Shown: positions 7,644 to 16,723, numbered from the stretch's first letter. The stretch: 64,000 nt of DNA from an uncultured Candidatus Melainabacteria bacterium (GCA_934717855.1 CAKUZI010000004.1:62001-126000); one strand, 5' to 3'. Notes: generated by a model from the sequence alone, not told the origin. Program-made: numbers and translations.

Positions 7644-7970
7644 ATGACTTTTTTAGCATTGGATGCACAGAAAAATTTATTTACATTGCAGAAAAGCCAA
7701 CTGCAATTTGAACAAACACTTGTAATGAGCAGATGTAATTATATTACAAAACAAATGGGTTATAGAGCTCAAGAGTTGGAAGCTAAAGATATTGATACTG
7801 ATGATGATCCAACTTATATCCAGTTACAACAAGAAGAATCGTACTTAGAGACTAGACAGGATTCTTTGGATTCGCAAATTAGTTTGATGGAAAACGAAAT
7901 TTCAAGTTTGAAGAACCTTGTAAATAGTAATATTAAGTCTTCTTGCACATTGAACTTAATCAGTGGCTAG
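7644..7970 (+). CDS. Unknown coiled-coil protein, 108 aa
   Basis: No family recognised. AAGGAGAGATGAG gives a strong ribosome-binding site 8 nt before the ATG. The protein is probably almost entirely helical: a Gln/Glu-rich segment (about residues 10-50) and a coiled coil (about 60-95, QQEESYLETRQDSLDSQIS). There is no signal peptide. The C-terminal 30 residues align without gaps to the C-terminus of the 457-aa protein at 20208-21581: SLKNLVNSNIKSS here, SVKNVVDKNVESS there, with L-D, S and E matching upstream. This suggests a shared helical tail. Single-gene unit between the ribosomal cluster terminator and convergent folD. Confidence 0.7.
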   Translation: MTFLALDAQKNLFTLQKSQLQFEQTLVMSRCNYITKQMGYRAQELEAKDIDTDDDPTYIQLQQEESYLETRQDSLDSQISLMENEISSLKNLVNSNIKSSCTLNLISG

Positions 7971-8010
7971 TACTAAATACTTGATACTAGAATATTTATT
8001 CACAAATATT

Positions 8011-8084
8011 CGTCATCTTGAGTGTTAGCGAAAGATCTTATTAAGATTCTTCGGGCTTAAATTCCCAATTGTCCTCAAAATGAC
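8011..8084. repeat. Palindromic TCATCTTGAG-type repeat
   Basis: GTCATCTTGAG (8012-8022) is a near inverse of CTCAAAATGAC (8073-8083), with an inner AAGATCTTATTAAGATTCTT. It resembles the widespread intergenic palindromes of the form TCATTCTGAG...CGAAGAATCT; a half copy lies at 33840-33872. It is located between convergent genes and may act as a bidirectional terminator. Confidence 0.6.
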
Positions 8085-8088
8085 AGAC

Positions 8089-8919
8089 TTATTTTTCAGC
8101 CAATTCCACAGTATTAAGCATTAAAGATGCAATTGTCATTGGGCCTACACCGCCCGGAACCGGAGAAATATATGCGGTTACCTTAGAAACATTTTCAAAA
8201 TCAACATCACCGCTGATTTTTCCGTTCTCATCTCTAAAAATTCCCACATCAATAACAACACAATTTGATTTTAACATTTTTTCCCCTATAACATTTTTTC
8301 CCACTGCTGACACTACAATATCAGCAGTTTTTGTTATTTCGGAAAGATTTTTTGTATGGCTATGGCACATTGTAACTGTTGCATTTCTATTTAAAAGCAT
8401 TTGAGCAACCGGTTTACCAACCAGGTTTGAACGCCCTATAACCACAATGTTTTTCCCATCTAATTCAATATTATATTCATCCAATAGCAATAAAATTCCT
8501 TTTGGGGTGCATGGGTAAACATAAGGTTTTTCCCCTGAAAACAATTTACCTAAGTTGTAAGGAGTTAAGCCATCAACATCTTTTTGCGGTAATATAGCGT
8601 CAATTACCTTATTTTTGTTAATGTGTTTTGGAAGTGGCAATTGAACTAAAATTGCAGTAACATTTTTATCATTATTTAATTCTTCTATTTTTGCAACAAG
8701 TTCTTTTTCACTAATATCTGCAGGATATTCGATAGACAAAGAATTTATTCCAAGTTTTTCTGCTGTCTTTTTTTTGTTGCGAACATAAATTTGACTTGCA
8801 GGATTTTCTCCAACCAAAATTACGGCTAGAGTTGGTTTTTTCTTCATTTTATCTATTTTCTCTTTTAAATCTTCAAAAATTTTATCTCTTAATTTTTTAC
8901 CGTCTAATATTGTTGTCAT
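8089..8919 (-). CDS. folD: Bifunctional methylenetetrahydrofolate dehydrogenase / methenyltetrahydrofolate cyclohydrolase
   Basis: 276 aa, normal length. FolD blocks are VGENPASQIYVRNKKKTAEKLGI (with the catalytic Lys of the Y-x3-K motif), VQLPLPKHINKNKVIDAILPQKDVDG, PCTPKGILLLL, the NADP-binding VVIGRSNLVGKPVAQML, ADIVVSAVGK and SPVPGGVGPMTIASLM. It interconverts methylene-, methenyl- and formyl-tetrahydrofolate, supplying one-carbon units for purines and formyl-Met. It starts 2 bp after the P-loop ATPase gene upstream on the same strand, so the two are co-transcribed; the ribosome-binding site (AAGGGAG) lies in the end of that gene. Confidence 0.97.
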   Translation of the reverse strand: MTTILDGKKLRDKIFEDLKEKIDKMKKKPTLAVILVGENPASQIYVRNKKKTAEKLGINSLSIEYPADISEKELVAKIEELNNDKNVTAILVQLPLPKHINKNKVIDAILPQKDVDGLTPYNLGKLFSGEKPYVYPCTPKGILLLLDEYNIELDGKNIVVIGRSNLVGKPVAQMLLNRNATVTMCHSHTKNLSEITKTADIVVSAVGKNVIGEKMLKSNCVVIDVGIFRDENGKISGDVDFENVSKVTAYISPVPGGVGPMTIASLMLNTVELAEK

Positions 8920-8920
8920 T

Positions 8921-9673
8921 TTACTCCCTTACTTGAGGTAAATTTAATCTAAAATAAAACTGTTTAATGGCATCTTGTACAATTTTAGATTCTCTATCCA
9001 TTGAATGCGATTTTAATTCTTCATCAAGAGGAACTACCCCAAGAACATCCAAATCATAGCGTTTTAAAAATTCATATAAATTGTTTAAATTAGAGCCGTC
9101 CGCTTTGTTAATTACAACTCCGAGTTGATTTCCAGCGGAATATTTTGCGCTGAATTCTTCAATACGTTTAGCAAGATGAGCGCTTTCATCAGTCGGGTTC
9201 GCAACGATGATTGTTGTATCAATATCTGTATCAACTAGTTGATTTAAGTATTTTAAATCGAATTCACAATCAAAGATTACTATATCATATCTTTCGATAA
9301 GTTTTAAAACGGCATCGTTAATTTGTCCTGTTATTGGACAACGACAGTCTTTTGAACCAACAAACCAAGAAACAATAATATCAACGTTTTCGTCTAATGA
9401 TACAACAATGTCTTCCATTGCCCATTCAACGTATTCTTGTTTGGACATTCCTTCTGGAATTCCTGTTTTATATTCGTGTTTCCCGCTTCTGATACCATAA
9501 ATTGTATTTCTAATATCAAGTCCAAAACTGTGCCCAAGTTCACTAGTTAAATCATTATCAAACAAGAGTATTGATTTATCCGGAAAATATTCTTGAAAAA
9601 CTCTCAAAAACCCTTTTACAATCGTGGTTTTGCCACTTCCGCTTTTCCCTGTAACAGCTAATTTAAAAGTCAT
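8921..9673 (-). CDS. CooC/MinD-like P-loop ATPase
   Basis: 250 aa. It begins with a Walker A motif GKSGSGKTTIVKGF (residues 9-22) and has a deviant SIMIBI-type layout: DNDLTSELG (switch-like), IVIFDCEFDLKYLNQL (Walker B, about 155) and TTIIVANPTDESAHLAKRIEEF. The Cys pair in GSKDCRCPITGQIN (about 127-137) and the general pattern are like CooC, the ATPase that helps insert nickel in carbon monoxide dehydrogenase, and related metallocentre maturation ATPases. No metalloenzyme gene is adjacent, so the target is unknown. Adjacent folD on the same strand might point to one-carbon metabolism, where CooC relatives occur, but this is inference. GAGAGG precedes the start. Confidence 0.75.
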   Translation of the reverse strand: MTFKLAVTGKSGSGKTTIVKGFLRVFQEYFPDKSILLFDNDLTSELGHSFGLDIRNTIYGIRSGKHEYKTGIPEGMSKQEYVEWAMEDIVVSLDENVDIIVSWFVGSKDCRCPITGQINDAVLKLIERYDIVIFDCEFDLKYLNQLVDTDIDTTIIVANPTDESAHLAKRIEEFSAKYSAGNQLGVVINKADGSNLNNLYEFLKRYDLDVLGVVPLDEELKSHSMDRESKIVQDAIKQFYFRLNLPQVRE

Positions 9674-9683
9674 AAACCTCTCT

Positions 9684-9734
9684 TTATAAAAAAAGAAGAC
9701 ATATTTTCAAGATAAATGAAAATTATGTCTTCTC
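9684..9734 (-). terminator. Terminator between rplI and the P-loop ATPase gene
   Basis: On the minus strand AGAAGACATA pairs with TATGTCTTCT, with a second inner ATTTTC/GAAAAT pairing, followed by a run of T. It lies directly downstream of rplI. Confidence 0.85.
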
Positions 9735-9753
9735 TTTTATGAATTCATATCAC

Positions 9754-10251
9754 CTATTCTTCAGTTTCTTCTGCAACTTCTTCAACAGCTTCTTTAAGAA
9801 CTTCTGAAGCAGTAACTACAACAGCTAATTCACATTTAACTTTAGAAGTCAACTTGATTAGCATAGTGTATTCACCAACTTTATTGATAGGAGCGTTCAA
9901 AGAAACGTTCTTTCTATCAACTTCAATGCCTGATTTAGCCAACAATTCTTCAGCTAATTTTTTAGTTGTAATTGTACCGAACAACTTGCCAGATTCACCA
10001 GCTTTAGCAGAAAGTTCAAGTTTAGCGAATTCTTCAATTTTCTTAGCTGTTTCAAGAGCTTCTGCGTGTAATTTTTCTTGTTTAGCTTTAATTCTAGCTA
10101 AGTTTTTTTCTCTGTTTTCCAAAGCGCCTTTTGTAGCTACTTCAGCAACTGCTTGTGGAAGCAAAAAGTTTCTAGCATAACCGTCTTTTACATTAACGAT
10201 ATCGCCTGCTTCACCTAGGTTTTGAACATCTTTTTTCAATATAACCTGCAT
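9754..10251 (-). CDS. rplI: 50S ribosomal protein L9
   Basis: 165 aa from the ATG at 10251, which has AAAGGAGAT just upstream. A longer frame to 10308 would add 19 residues with no ribosome-binding site. The N-terminal domain MQVILKKDVQNLGEAGDIVNVKDGYARNFLLP is diagnostic. A long Lys/Ala/Glu helix (about 45-75) connects to the C-terminal domain. There is an acidic tail (EAVEEVAEETEE) beyond the usual 148-150 residues. L9 binds 23S rRNA near the L1 stalk and influences frame maintenance. Single-gene unit with its own promoter and terminator. Confidence 0.97.
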   Translation of the reverse strand: MQVILKKDVQNLGEAGDIVNVKDGYARNFLLPQAVAEVATKGALENREKNLARIKAKQEKLHAEALETAKKIEEFAKLELSAKAGESGKLFGTITTKKLAEELLAKSGIEVDRKNVSLNAPINKVGEYTMLIKLTSKVKCELAVVVTASEVLKEAVEEVAEETEE

Positions 10252-10270
10252 TTTATATCTCCTTTTATTT

Positions 10271-10298
10271 ATTATAATTGTACTATTTATATTCGCAA
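10271..10298 (-). promoter_or_regulatory. Promoter of rplI
   Basis: On the minus strand TTGCGA (10298-10293) and TATAAT (10276-10271) are 16 nt apart. The -10 box is about 20 nt before the start codon. Confidence 0.6.
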
Positions 10299-10548
10299 GT
10301 AAGCTCATTTTACACTAAACAAAACTTAATGTCGAGTGTTTTTTTCGGAATGTAAAGAAAATAGCGGAGTTTAATAGGAAATTTTAAAAGTGAGAAGTAT
10401 ATAATGAGTTGTGAGTAGTTTGTATCATAAAAATTAATGATTTTTTTTGTATAATTAAGAATTGTAAAGAAACTCTACTTAAATAACAAAATTTAAGCTT
10501 GATTGCATTTATCAGCTATATGTGTAGTGATTATTGAAAGGTTTTATT

Positions 10549-11229
10549 ATGGAATGTAATAATGTAAATATGCAAAATATGAACTCTGTAAGTTTTGGAG
10601 CTCTTAAAGGAATTAATGTTGATAAAAAGTTAATGGATGAATGCCCAAGTGTTGTAATTAATATTTTAGATAAATTTGAAAGTAATTCATCAATTCAAAA
10701 TTTTACAAAAAAATATGATTGTGATGTTGAAATTGGTAGAAAAAAATTGTTGGGTGGAATTTATAAATATATATTTAAGTTACGTTGCTTTGGAAAAGAT
10801 AGTGGTAATACGAATGCAAATGTATTAGATGCAATTAAAGATGTATTTTCAAATGGACAACAATATACAATAAAACATACATCTTACCAAATGGGTATTG
10901 AACCTAAAAAGTTGGAAAAATATTTGGACAAGCCAAGAGTAAGATATACGAAGTATCATGAAGCAAGAGCAGGTGTTGGAAAAGACGACTTGGGTGGTCA
11001 TAGTGCTTATTGGGATACTAAAGAAGTTGGAACAACAGTAAAAAATTCTCTTCAGAAGTTGGAACGTAAAATATCTAAAAAAATTGAATCGCATATCAAA
11101 AAAGTGAATAAAAAGAAAGAAGCAGAACAATTGAAAGCCCAAAAGATTGAAGCTGAAAACCAAAGGATAGCTAATATTCAAAAAAATAAAGAGCTAGTTA
11201 AAACTAAGATTTCGGAATTGACTAAGTAA
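10549..11229 (+). CDS. Unknown basic protein, 226 aa, with helical C-terminus
   Basis: No family recognised. The ATG at 10549 is preferred over an upstream TTG at 10534 because GAAAGG lies 7-8 nt before it. The N-terminus is Asn/Met-rich with a short NSVSFGALKG motif; the middle (residues 50-150) is a probable globular domain with many Tyr and Lys; the last 65 residues (from about 160) form a long Lys/Glu helix, probably coiled coil. There is no signal peptide. It is flanked by unrelated genes and transcribed towards the SH3-like gene. The upstream 297 bp hold the rplI promoter and an AT-rich region with a faint 7-nt periodicity (GTGAGAA..GTGAGTA near 10390-10420). Confidence 0.65.
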   Translation: MECNNVNMQNMNSVSFGALKGINVDKKLMDECPSVVINILDKFESNSSIQNFTKKYDCDVEIGRKKLLGGIYKYIFKLRCFGKDSGNTNANVLDAIKDVFSNGQQYTIKHTSYQMGIEPKKLEKYLDKPRVRYTKYHEARAGVGKDDLGGHSAYWDTKEVGTTVKNSLQKLERKISKKIESHIKKVNKKKEAEQLKAQKIEAENQRIANIQKNKELVKTKISELTK

Positions 11230-11287
11230 TTATATAATAAAGCTAATATCTATTTATTTTATCAAATGTGTCTGTGTAGCGTTGCAA

Positions 11288-11932
11288 TTATTTAATTGCA
11301 GGGAAATAGTATTTTACACCTTTGTCTGAACGCCATCTTACGTAGCCTGTTTTAGGAGTTCTGTCAATATCCATAACACTAACTAATGCCCAGTTCCCGC
11401 GAATAAGGTTTACATTAATTTTCTTTGGCATGTTAATTGTTCCGACAATTTGAGATTTAGAATCAGTTGAAACATGCAAATCTTTTGCTTCTGGTGGTGC
11501 TTCTTTCAAAAGATTTAATCCGTATTTTCTTCCGTACATGTTATAAAACATTACCCAAGTTGAAAATCTATATGGGTCGTCTTTTTTTATCCAGCCTTTT
11601 GCTCCTGTAGAGTTGTTATAAATTACCTGAACCCAATCTTCTGTTTCGTCGACAACAGCAAGAATTCCAAGATTTTTGGCAGGAAGATAGACAACAAATA
11701 AATCTTGCGGTTTTACGCTTTCCGGAAATATTTTGCCACCGATCCAGCTGATACTGTGAACAAGTGTAGAAGCCTCGGACGGTTCACTATACAAGATAAT
11801 TTCATTTGGTGCTTGGTAAACCCCGAGTGTGTTAGTTTGTTGAATACTTACGTATTGAGGTATAACATCTGCACATAACGCCTTAATCGGTGTTAATAAT
11901 AATATTGCAAGAATTAATAATAGTTTTTTCAT
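11288..11932 (-). CDS. Secreted SH3-like domain protein
   Basis: 214 aa with a clear Sec signal peptide (MKKLLLILAILLLTPIKALCA, cleavage after about residue 20). The mature part looks like bacterial SH3-type beta barrels. The first, about residues 35-115, has ILYSEPSEASTLVHS and the end EDWVQVIYNNSTGAKGWIKKDD. The second, about 140-205, has VSTDSKSQIVGTINMP and ends with NWALVSVMDIDRTPKTGYVRW. Such domains bind peptidoglycan or protein ligands in the periplasm. GAGGAAAAT precedes the start. It is not obviously linked to its neighbours; both flanking genes are separately transcribed. The domain count is an estimate by eye. Confidence 0.75.
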   Translation of the reverse strand: MKKLLLILAILLLTPIKALCADVIPQYVSIQQTNTLGVYQAPNEIILYSEPSEASTLVHSISWIGGKIFPESVKPQDLFVVYLPAKNLGILAVVDETEDWVQVIYNNSTGAKGWIKKDDPYRFSTWVMFYNMYGRKYGLNLLKEAPPEAKDLHVSTDSKSQIVGTINMPKKINVNLIRGNWALVSVMDIDRTPKTGYVRWRSDKGVKYYFPAIK

Positions 11933-12009
11933 TCTATTTTCCTCTTTTCTTAGGAATTATTTGTAATAACTTGTCTTAGTGAATTTTATCACAGGGATCT
12001 CTAACAAAA

Positions 12010-14475
12010 TTATTCTCTAAAACTTATTTCTGCATAAGTTTTTTGTAATTTTGCGCGAACATTGCTCATTTGGCGTTCAATCACTTCATCTGTTAGAGTT
12101 GCATTTTCGTCTTGCATTTTTATGCGGAAAGCAAGGCTCTTGAAGCCTTTGTCGATATTTTCACCTTGGTAAACGTCAAATACTTCGCTACCTTTAAAGA
12201 TATTTTGTTGAACTGCGCCTTTGATTACTCTTTGAATATCGTCGAATGAGACTTCTTCATTGATTACAAAAGCTAAGTCACGACGTACTTCAGGAAATTG
12301 TGGAAGTTTTTTAAATCTTACCGTATGTTCCTTGATAATTGGAATCAAGCTGTCTAAGTTGATTTCAAACATAAATACATCTTGACCTTTGATTTTTAAT
12401 TTATCTTTTAAAATCGGATGGATTTGACCAAAGTAACCGATGCAAGTTAGGTTTTTACCTAAAACGTTAACTTTTGCGCTTCTGTAAGGGTGCATATAGT
12501 CAACATCTTCACAAGGAGTTAATTTAATTCTTTTTGTAACACCAAGTTCATCAAACAATTTTTCAATAATACCTTTAAGAGTATAAAAATCTGTGTGTGA
12601 TTTAACTTGCCATTTAGAATTTTCAATTTCGCCTGTCAAAACACCAGCAAGAACTCGAGATTCTTTTACTCCAGAAGTTTTTTCATCTGCCGGATTTTCA
12701 GCAACATAAGTTTTTCCTATTTCATAAGCCCAAACAGTCTTTTGAGCGTTGTCATAGTTGTATTTCATACAATTCAAAACGCTTGCAGCCATATTTTGTC
12801 TAAGCATTGTACTTTCATCGCTTGCTGAATTCAATACTTTAACTGCTTTTGCTTCGTCAAAGGATTGCATATATTTGTCTAACAATGGTTTTCCGATTAA
12901 TGATGTTGTAATAATTTCGTCTAAACCTGATGAAAGCATTAATTCGTTTACTTTTTTAATAACTTTTTCTTCCAAAGTTATTTCTGCTGTTTGGTTTTTA
13001 GCAGGAAGTGTCGGTGTAATTTTGTCATAACCGTTAATTCTTGCAATTTCTTCTATTAAGTCGATTTCGCGAGTAACATCACCAGCTCTGAATGATGGAA
13101 CTAAAAATTTTGCAGCCGCTGCATTTCCGCCTAGATTTTTAAAACCTAGTTTTTCAAGAATTGAAATACATTTTTCAGAAGCAATTTCACATCCCAAAAT
13201 ACGTTTAATTTGAGCGTATCTTAAAGTGATTTCAATAGGTTCAAGTTCGTTTTTGCCTGTTTCGACAACGCCTTCAATTTCTGCGTCTGCAAGTTCTACC
13301 AAAAGCTGCATTGCACGCATTAAAGCCGGTCTGATTGCTTCGATATCAATTCCGCGCTCAAATCTTGCACTTGCTTCTGAACGGTAGCCTACGCTTCTGG
13401 AAGATTTTCTTGTTGTTGCAGGTGGAAAATAAGCTGCTTCTAATGCTATATTTTTAGAATTATCGTCAATTTCAGAGTTTTCTCCGCCGAATACGCCTGC
13501 AAGACAAACTCCTTTTTCGTTATCTGCAATCAAAACACTGTCTGTGGTAAGAGTTCTTTCAGTACCGTCAAGTGTAACGATTTTTTCTCCATCTTCAGCA
13601 CGTCTTACACATAAATAACCGTTTAATTTGTCTAAATCGAAAGCGTGAAAAGGTGTACCATATTCAAGCATTACGTAGTTTGTAATATCTACTACGTTGT
13701 TAATTGCACGAACACCTGAAGCTAAAAGTCTTTTTTGCATCCAATCCGGAGAAGGTTTTGTTTTAATATTTTTCAAAACTCCTATTGAGTAATATTTACA
13801 AACATCTTCATCTTTAATTTCAACTTTAAACTTGTCTGTTGATAAATCTTTTGTGCATTCAAGAGGTGAAAATTTTAAAGGTTTGTCGAAAATTGCACTT
13901 AATTCTCTTGCAACCCCAATTACAGACATTTGGTCTCCTCTATTTGCTGTTGGGGCAACATCTAAAATATAATCTTTTTCAAATCCTAAAACATCTTTTA
14001 CATCAGCACCGATTTGAACGTCCGGAAAAATTCTGTTTAAAACAAGAATTCCATCTTCTTCTTGATAATTTCTATCTGAAACTCCAAGTTCGTCTGCAGA
14101 ACAAAGCATACCTTGAGATTCAACTCCTCTGATAGTTGCAGGGGCAAGTGTAAACATTTCACCGGTTTTTCTGTCGAGAACTTGTGAACCCACTGATGCA
14201 TAAGGTATAATTTGACCGACTGCAATATTTTGAGCACCGCAAACCACTGTTTTTAGGCCTGAACCAGTATTTACGGTTACTAGATGTAAGTGATCAGAGT
14301 TTGGGTGATTGTCAATTTTTTCAATTTTAACAGTTTTTATGTTAGTAAATTGAGGCTTTAATTCTTCAACCGCTTCTACTTCCAATCCGCTCATAGTCAA
14401 TTCGTGAGCTATTTGTTCTACTTCTATATCTGATAAATCAACAAATTCGTTTAACCAGTTTAATGATACTTGCAT
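12010..14475 (-). CDS. pheT: Phenylalanine-tRNA ligase beta subunit
   Basis: 821 aa, normal for the bacterial long form. Domain order fits: N-terminal MQVSLNWLNEFVDL, tRNA-binding (OB) domain about 40-155 (HPNSDHLHLVTVNTG, VCGAQNI), B1/B5 domains (VDITNYVMLEYGTPFHAFD, ASARFERGID), the catalytic-like core, and the C-terminal anticodon-binding ferredoxin-like domain from about 725 (FPEVRRDLAFVINEEVSF...GFKSLAFRI). Beta pairs with PheS in an alpha2beta2 enzyme and edits Tyr-tRNA(Phe). pheS is not adjacent, so the two subunits are separately encoded here. The gene lacks an obvious T-box leader. Confidence 0.97.
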   Translation of the reverse strand: MQVSLNWLNEFVDLSDIEVEQIAHELTMSGLEVEAVEELKPQFTNIKTVKIEKIDNHPNSDHLHLVTVNTGSGLKTVVCGAQNIAVGQIIPYASVGSQVLDRKTGEMFTLAPATIRGVESQGMLCSADELGVSDRNYQEEDGILVLNRIFPDVQIGADVKDVLGFEKDYILDVAPTANRGDQMSVIGVARELSAIFDKPLKFSPLECTKDLSTDKFKVEIKDEDVCKYYSIGVLKNIKTKPSPDWMQKRLLASGVRAINNVVDITNYVMLEYGTPFHAFDLDKLNGYLCVRRAEDGEKIVTLDGTERTLTTDSVLIADNEKGVCLAGVFGGENSEIDDNSKNIALEAAYFPPATTRKSSRSVGYRSEASARFERGIDIEAIRPALMRAMQLLVELADAEIEGVVETGKNELEPIEITLRYAQIKRILGCEIASEKCISILEKLGFKNLGGNAAAAKFLVPSFRAGDVTREIDLIEEIARINGYDKITPTLPAKNQTAEITLEEKVIKKVNELMLSSGLDEIITTSLIGKPLLDKYMQSFDEAKAVKVLNSASDESTMLRQNMAASVLNCMKYNYDNAQKTVWAYEIGKTYVAENPADEKTSGVKESRVLAGVLTGEIENSKWQVKSHTDFYTLKGIIEKLFDELGVTKRIKLTPCEDVDYMHPYRSAKVNVLGKNLTCIGYFGQIHPILKDKLKIKGQDVFMFEINLDSLIPIIKEHTVRFKKLPQFPEVRRDLAFVINEEVSFDDIQRVIKGAVQQNIFKGSEVFDVYQGENIDKGFKSLAFRIKMQDENATLTDEVIERQMSNVRAKLQKTYAEISFRE

Positions 14476-14555
14476 GTTTATACTTCCCTCTCGATTAATA
14501 TATTATCTTTGATTGAATAATACTACAAACTCAAATGAATTACAAATTTTCATGT

Positions 14556-14570
14556 TATAATTTTTATATG
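14556..14570 (+). promoter_or_regulatory. -10 box placed for a leaderless transcript of the RgpF-like gene
   Basis: TATAAT at 14556-14561 ends 6 nt before the ATG at 14568, so transcription would begin at or next to the start codon. No Shine-Dalgarno sequence is present. The -35 box is weak. Confidence 0.4.
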
Positions 14571-15308
14571 AAAAGAGCTGTAGTTTTTGCGCATTATGAT
14601 AAAGATTGTTTGATAGATGATTATGTTGTTTATTATATAAAAGCGTTGAAAGAAGCTGGTTGTGACGTAGTTTTTGTATCTTGTAAAGAACTTACGCAAG
14701 TTGAATTGAATAAGTTGAATGGGCTTATAATCAATGCAATTACAGAAAAACATGATGAATATGATTTTGGCTCTTACAAAAGAGGTTTTTTGTATTTAAA
14801 GCCGTTTTTAAGTAATTATGATGAATTGATTTTTGCAAATGACAGTTGTTATGGTCCGCTTTATCCGATTTCAGAAGTTTTTGAAAACTTTGTGTCATCA
14901 ATAGAACATCAAGAAAATAAAAAATTGATTATTTCAAAATACGAAATTGGATTGACTGAAGTATTGGTAGAGAATGGATTTAGCTTTAAGACATTTATAA
15001 ATGCATATGAAAATATTAACAACATTGTTATTTTAAAATGGCGTCAAATTATTCAAAAATATCAAATGCCATTTGTAAAAAAATCGTTATTTGATTTGAA
15101 AAATATTGATGCAACCACTATTGAAAATTATGATAAAGTTTTAACAAAATTCCCTTGTGACTTAATAAAGTCACCTAGAAAAATTCAAACAAAAACTCCA
15201 TATTTTATTAAGTTTTTTATTTTTGATACACTTGCAAATTTTCCATTTCCAATAAGAAAATTTTTTGCAATTATTGTAAAAGAGCTATTTCCATATATTA
15301 TGGATTAA
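14568..15308 (+). CDS. RgpF-like (rhamnan synthesis F) glycan biosynthesis protein
   Basis: 246 aa. It opens MKRAVVFAHYDKDCLIDDYVV and has the family blocks YDFGSYKRGF and DELIFANDSCYGPLYPI seen in rhamnan synthesis F (RgpF) proteins, which act on rhamnose-containing or O-antigen-type surface polysaccharide. It is much shorter than full-length RgpF (over 500 aa), so it is either a short single-domain form or a shortened gene; the end looks natural (KELFPYIMD). The start at 14568 is chosen because homology begins there; an ATG at 14535 would add 11 residues. No ribosome-binding site is visible and a TATAAT lies immediately upstream. Confidence 0.75.
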   Translation: MKRAVVFAHYDKDCLIDDYVVYYIKALKEAGCDVVFVSCKELTQVELNKLNGLIINAITEKHDEYDFGSYKRGFLYLKPFLSNYDELIFANDSCYGPLYPISEVFENFVSSIEHQENKKLIISKYEIGLTEVLVENGFSFKTFINAYENINNIVILKWRQIIQKYQMPFVKKSLFDLKNIDATTIENYDKVLTKFPCDLIKSPRKIQTKTPYFIKFFIFDTLANFPFPIRKFFAIIVKELFPYIMD

Positions 15309-15411
15309 TTTTCGTGTTTCTATAATAATTTACATATAATTTAACGAAACGTAACAGGATTTTTCAATCTGAACATGTTTATAATATAATGTTCCTTGAG
15401 GTAATATAAAA

Positions 15412-16716
15412 TTGAAACATTCTAAATTAACAGCCCTAATATTTATAGCACTTATACTTGGTGTTATCGTAGGACATTTTGCCCCAGATTTTGCGGTTAG
15501 AATGAAACCTTTTGCAGTAATCTTTTTGAGAATGGTTAAGATGATTATTGCTCCGTTGCTATTTGCAACTTTGGTCGTTGGAATTGCAGGTCACGGCGAC
15601 GCTAAAAGTCTTGGTAAAATCGGGCTTAAAACAATTATTTATTTTGAAATCGTTACAACTTTGGCTTTGATTATCGGTTTGACAGTGGCAAACATATTTA
15701 AACCCGGAGTTGGTTTTGTTACGAGTAATTCGGCTCACGCAATTCATATGCAAGAAGCCGGACTTATGGCCGCAACTCAAGCACATACATCTGTAAGTGA
15801 AATGGTTACAAGTATTTTCCCAACAAGTATTATTGACGCAATGGCGCAAGGCAATTTGTTGCAAATCGTAGTGTTTTCAATATTTTTTGCGCTTGCAATG
15901 GTTGCAGTCGGAAAGAGTGCAAAGCCTGTTATAGATGTTCTAAATTCCGTTTCTCAAATTATGTTTAAGTTTACGGAATATGTAATGTATTTTGCGCCAC
16001 TAGGTATTTTTGGTGCAATCGCATCTACTATCGGTGCAAATGGCTTAGCTATTTTAAAAAGTTATTTTAAAGTAATAGGCGCTATGTATTTTGCATTGGG
16101 AGTTTTTGTGTTACTCGTTTTATTTATTGTTTGTAAAATCGTAAAAATTTCTTTGAGAGATTTGTTAAGAGTTGTTCAAGAACCGGCTCTTTTAGCTTTT
16201 ACAACAGCGAGTTCTGAGGCTGCTTTCCCAAAAGCAATGGAAGCAATGGAAAAATTCGGTGTTCCTAAAAATATTGTCGGTTTTGTAATGCCGACAGGTT
16301 ATACTTTTAACCTTGACGGAAGCACACTTTACCTTGCAATGGGTGTGTTGTTTTCATCTCAAATCGTTGGAATTAATTTAGATTTAAATCAACAAATTAT
16401 TATAATGCTTGCTTTAATGCTTACAAGTAAAGGAATTGCAGGTGCTCCAAGGGTATCTTTAATTGTTCTTGCTGGAACTTTGGCAAGTTTTAATATTCCA
16501 ATCTTAGGTGTTGCAATACTTTTAGGGATTGATCAAATCCTTGATATGGGCAGAACAACGATTAATCTTGTTGGAAACTGTATCGCAACAGTTGTTATTG
16601 CGAGATGGGAAAAAGTTTTTGATTATGACAAAATGAGAGAATTTGTAAGAGCGTCTAAAGAAGAAAGTATTGGACGTGATATACAAGAAACTATTGGACA
16701 AATAAAAGAAGGATAA
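15412..16716 (+). CDS. Dicarboxylate/amino acid:cation symporter (GltP/DctA type)
   Basis: 434 aa beginning at a TTG codon preceded by TTGAGGTAAT; the next ATG would remove the first membrane helix. The DAACS family pattern is clear: several membrane helices, the HP1 serine-rich region TTASSEAAFPKAMEAMEKFG (about 265-284), TM7 with MPTGYTFNLDGSTLYL (about 295-310; the NMDGT-like sodium site reads NLDGS), and HP2/TM8 with SKGIAGAPR and VGNCIATVVIARWE (Asn and Asp in the substrate pocket). It imports C4-dicarboxylates or glutamate/aspartate with Na+ or H+. Substrate cannot be decided. ileS starts 7 bp after its stop, so the two are probably co-transcribed. Confidence 0.9.
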   Translation: MKHSKLTALIFIALILGVIVGHFAPDFAVRMKPFAVIFLRMVKMIIAPLLFATLVVGIAGHGDAKSLGKIGLKTIIYFEIVTTLALIIGLTVANIFKPGVGFVTSNSAHAIHMQEAGLMAATQAHTSVSEMVTSIFPTSIIDAMAQGNLLQIVVFSIFFALAMVAVGKSAKPVIDVLNSVSQIMFKFTEYVMYFAPLGIFGAIASTIGANGLAILKSYFKVIGAMYFALGVFVLLVLFIVCKIVKISLRDLLRVVQEPALLAFTTASSEAAFPKAMEAMEKFGVPKNIVGFVMPTGYTFNLDGSTLYLAMGVLFSSQIVGINLDLNQQIIIMLALMLTSKGIAGAPRVSLIVLAGTLASFNIPILGVAILLGIDQILDMGRTTINLVGNCIATVVIARWEKVFDYDKMREFVRASKEESIGRDIQETIGQIKEG

Positions 16717-16723
16717 GAATAAT

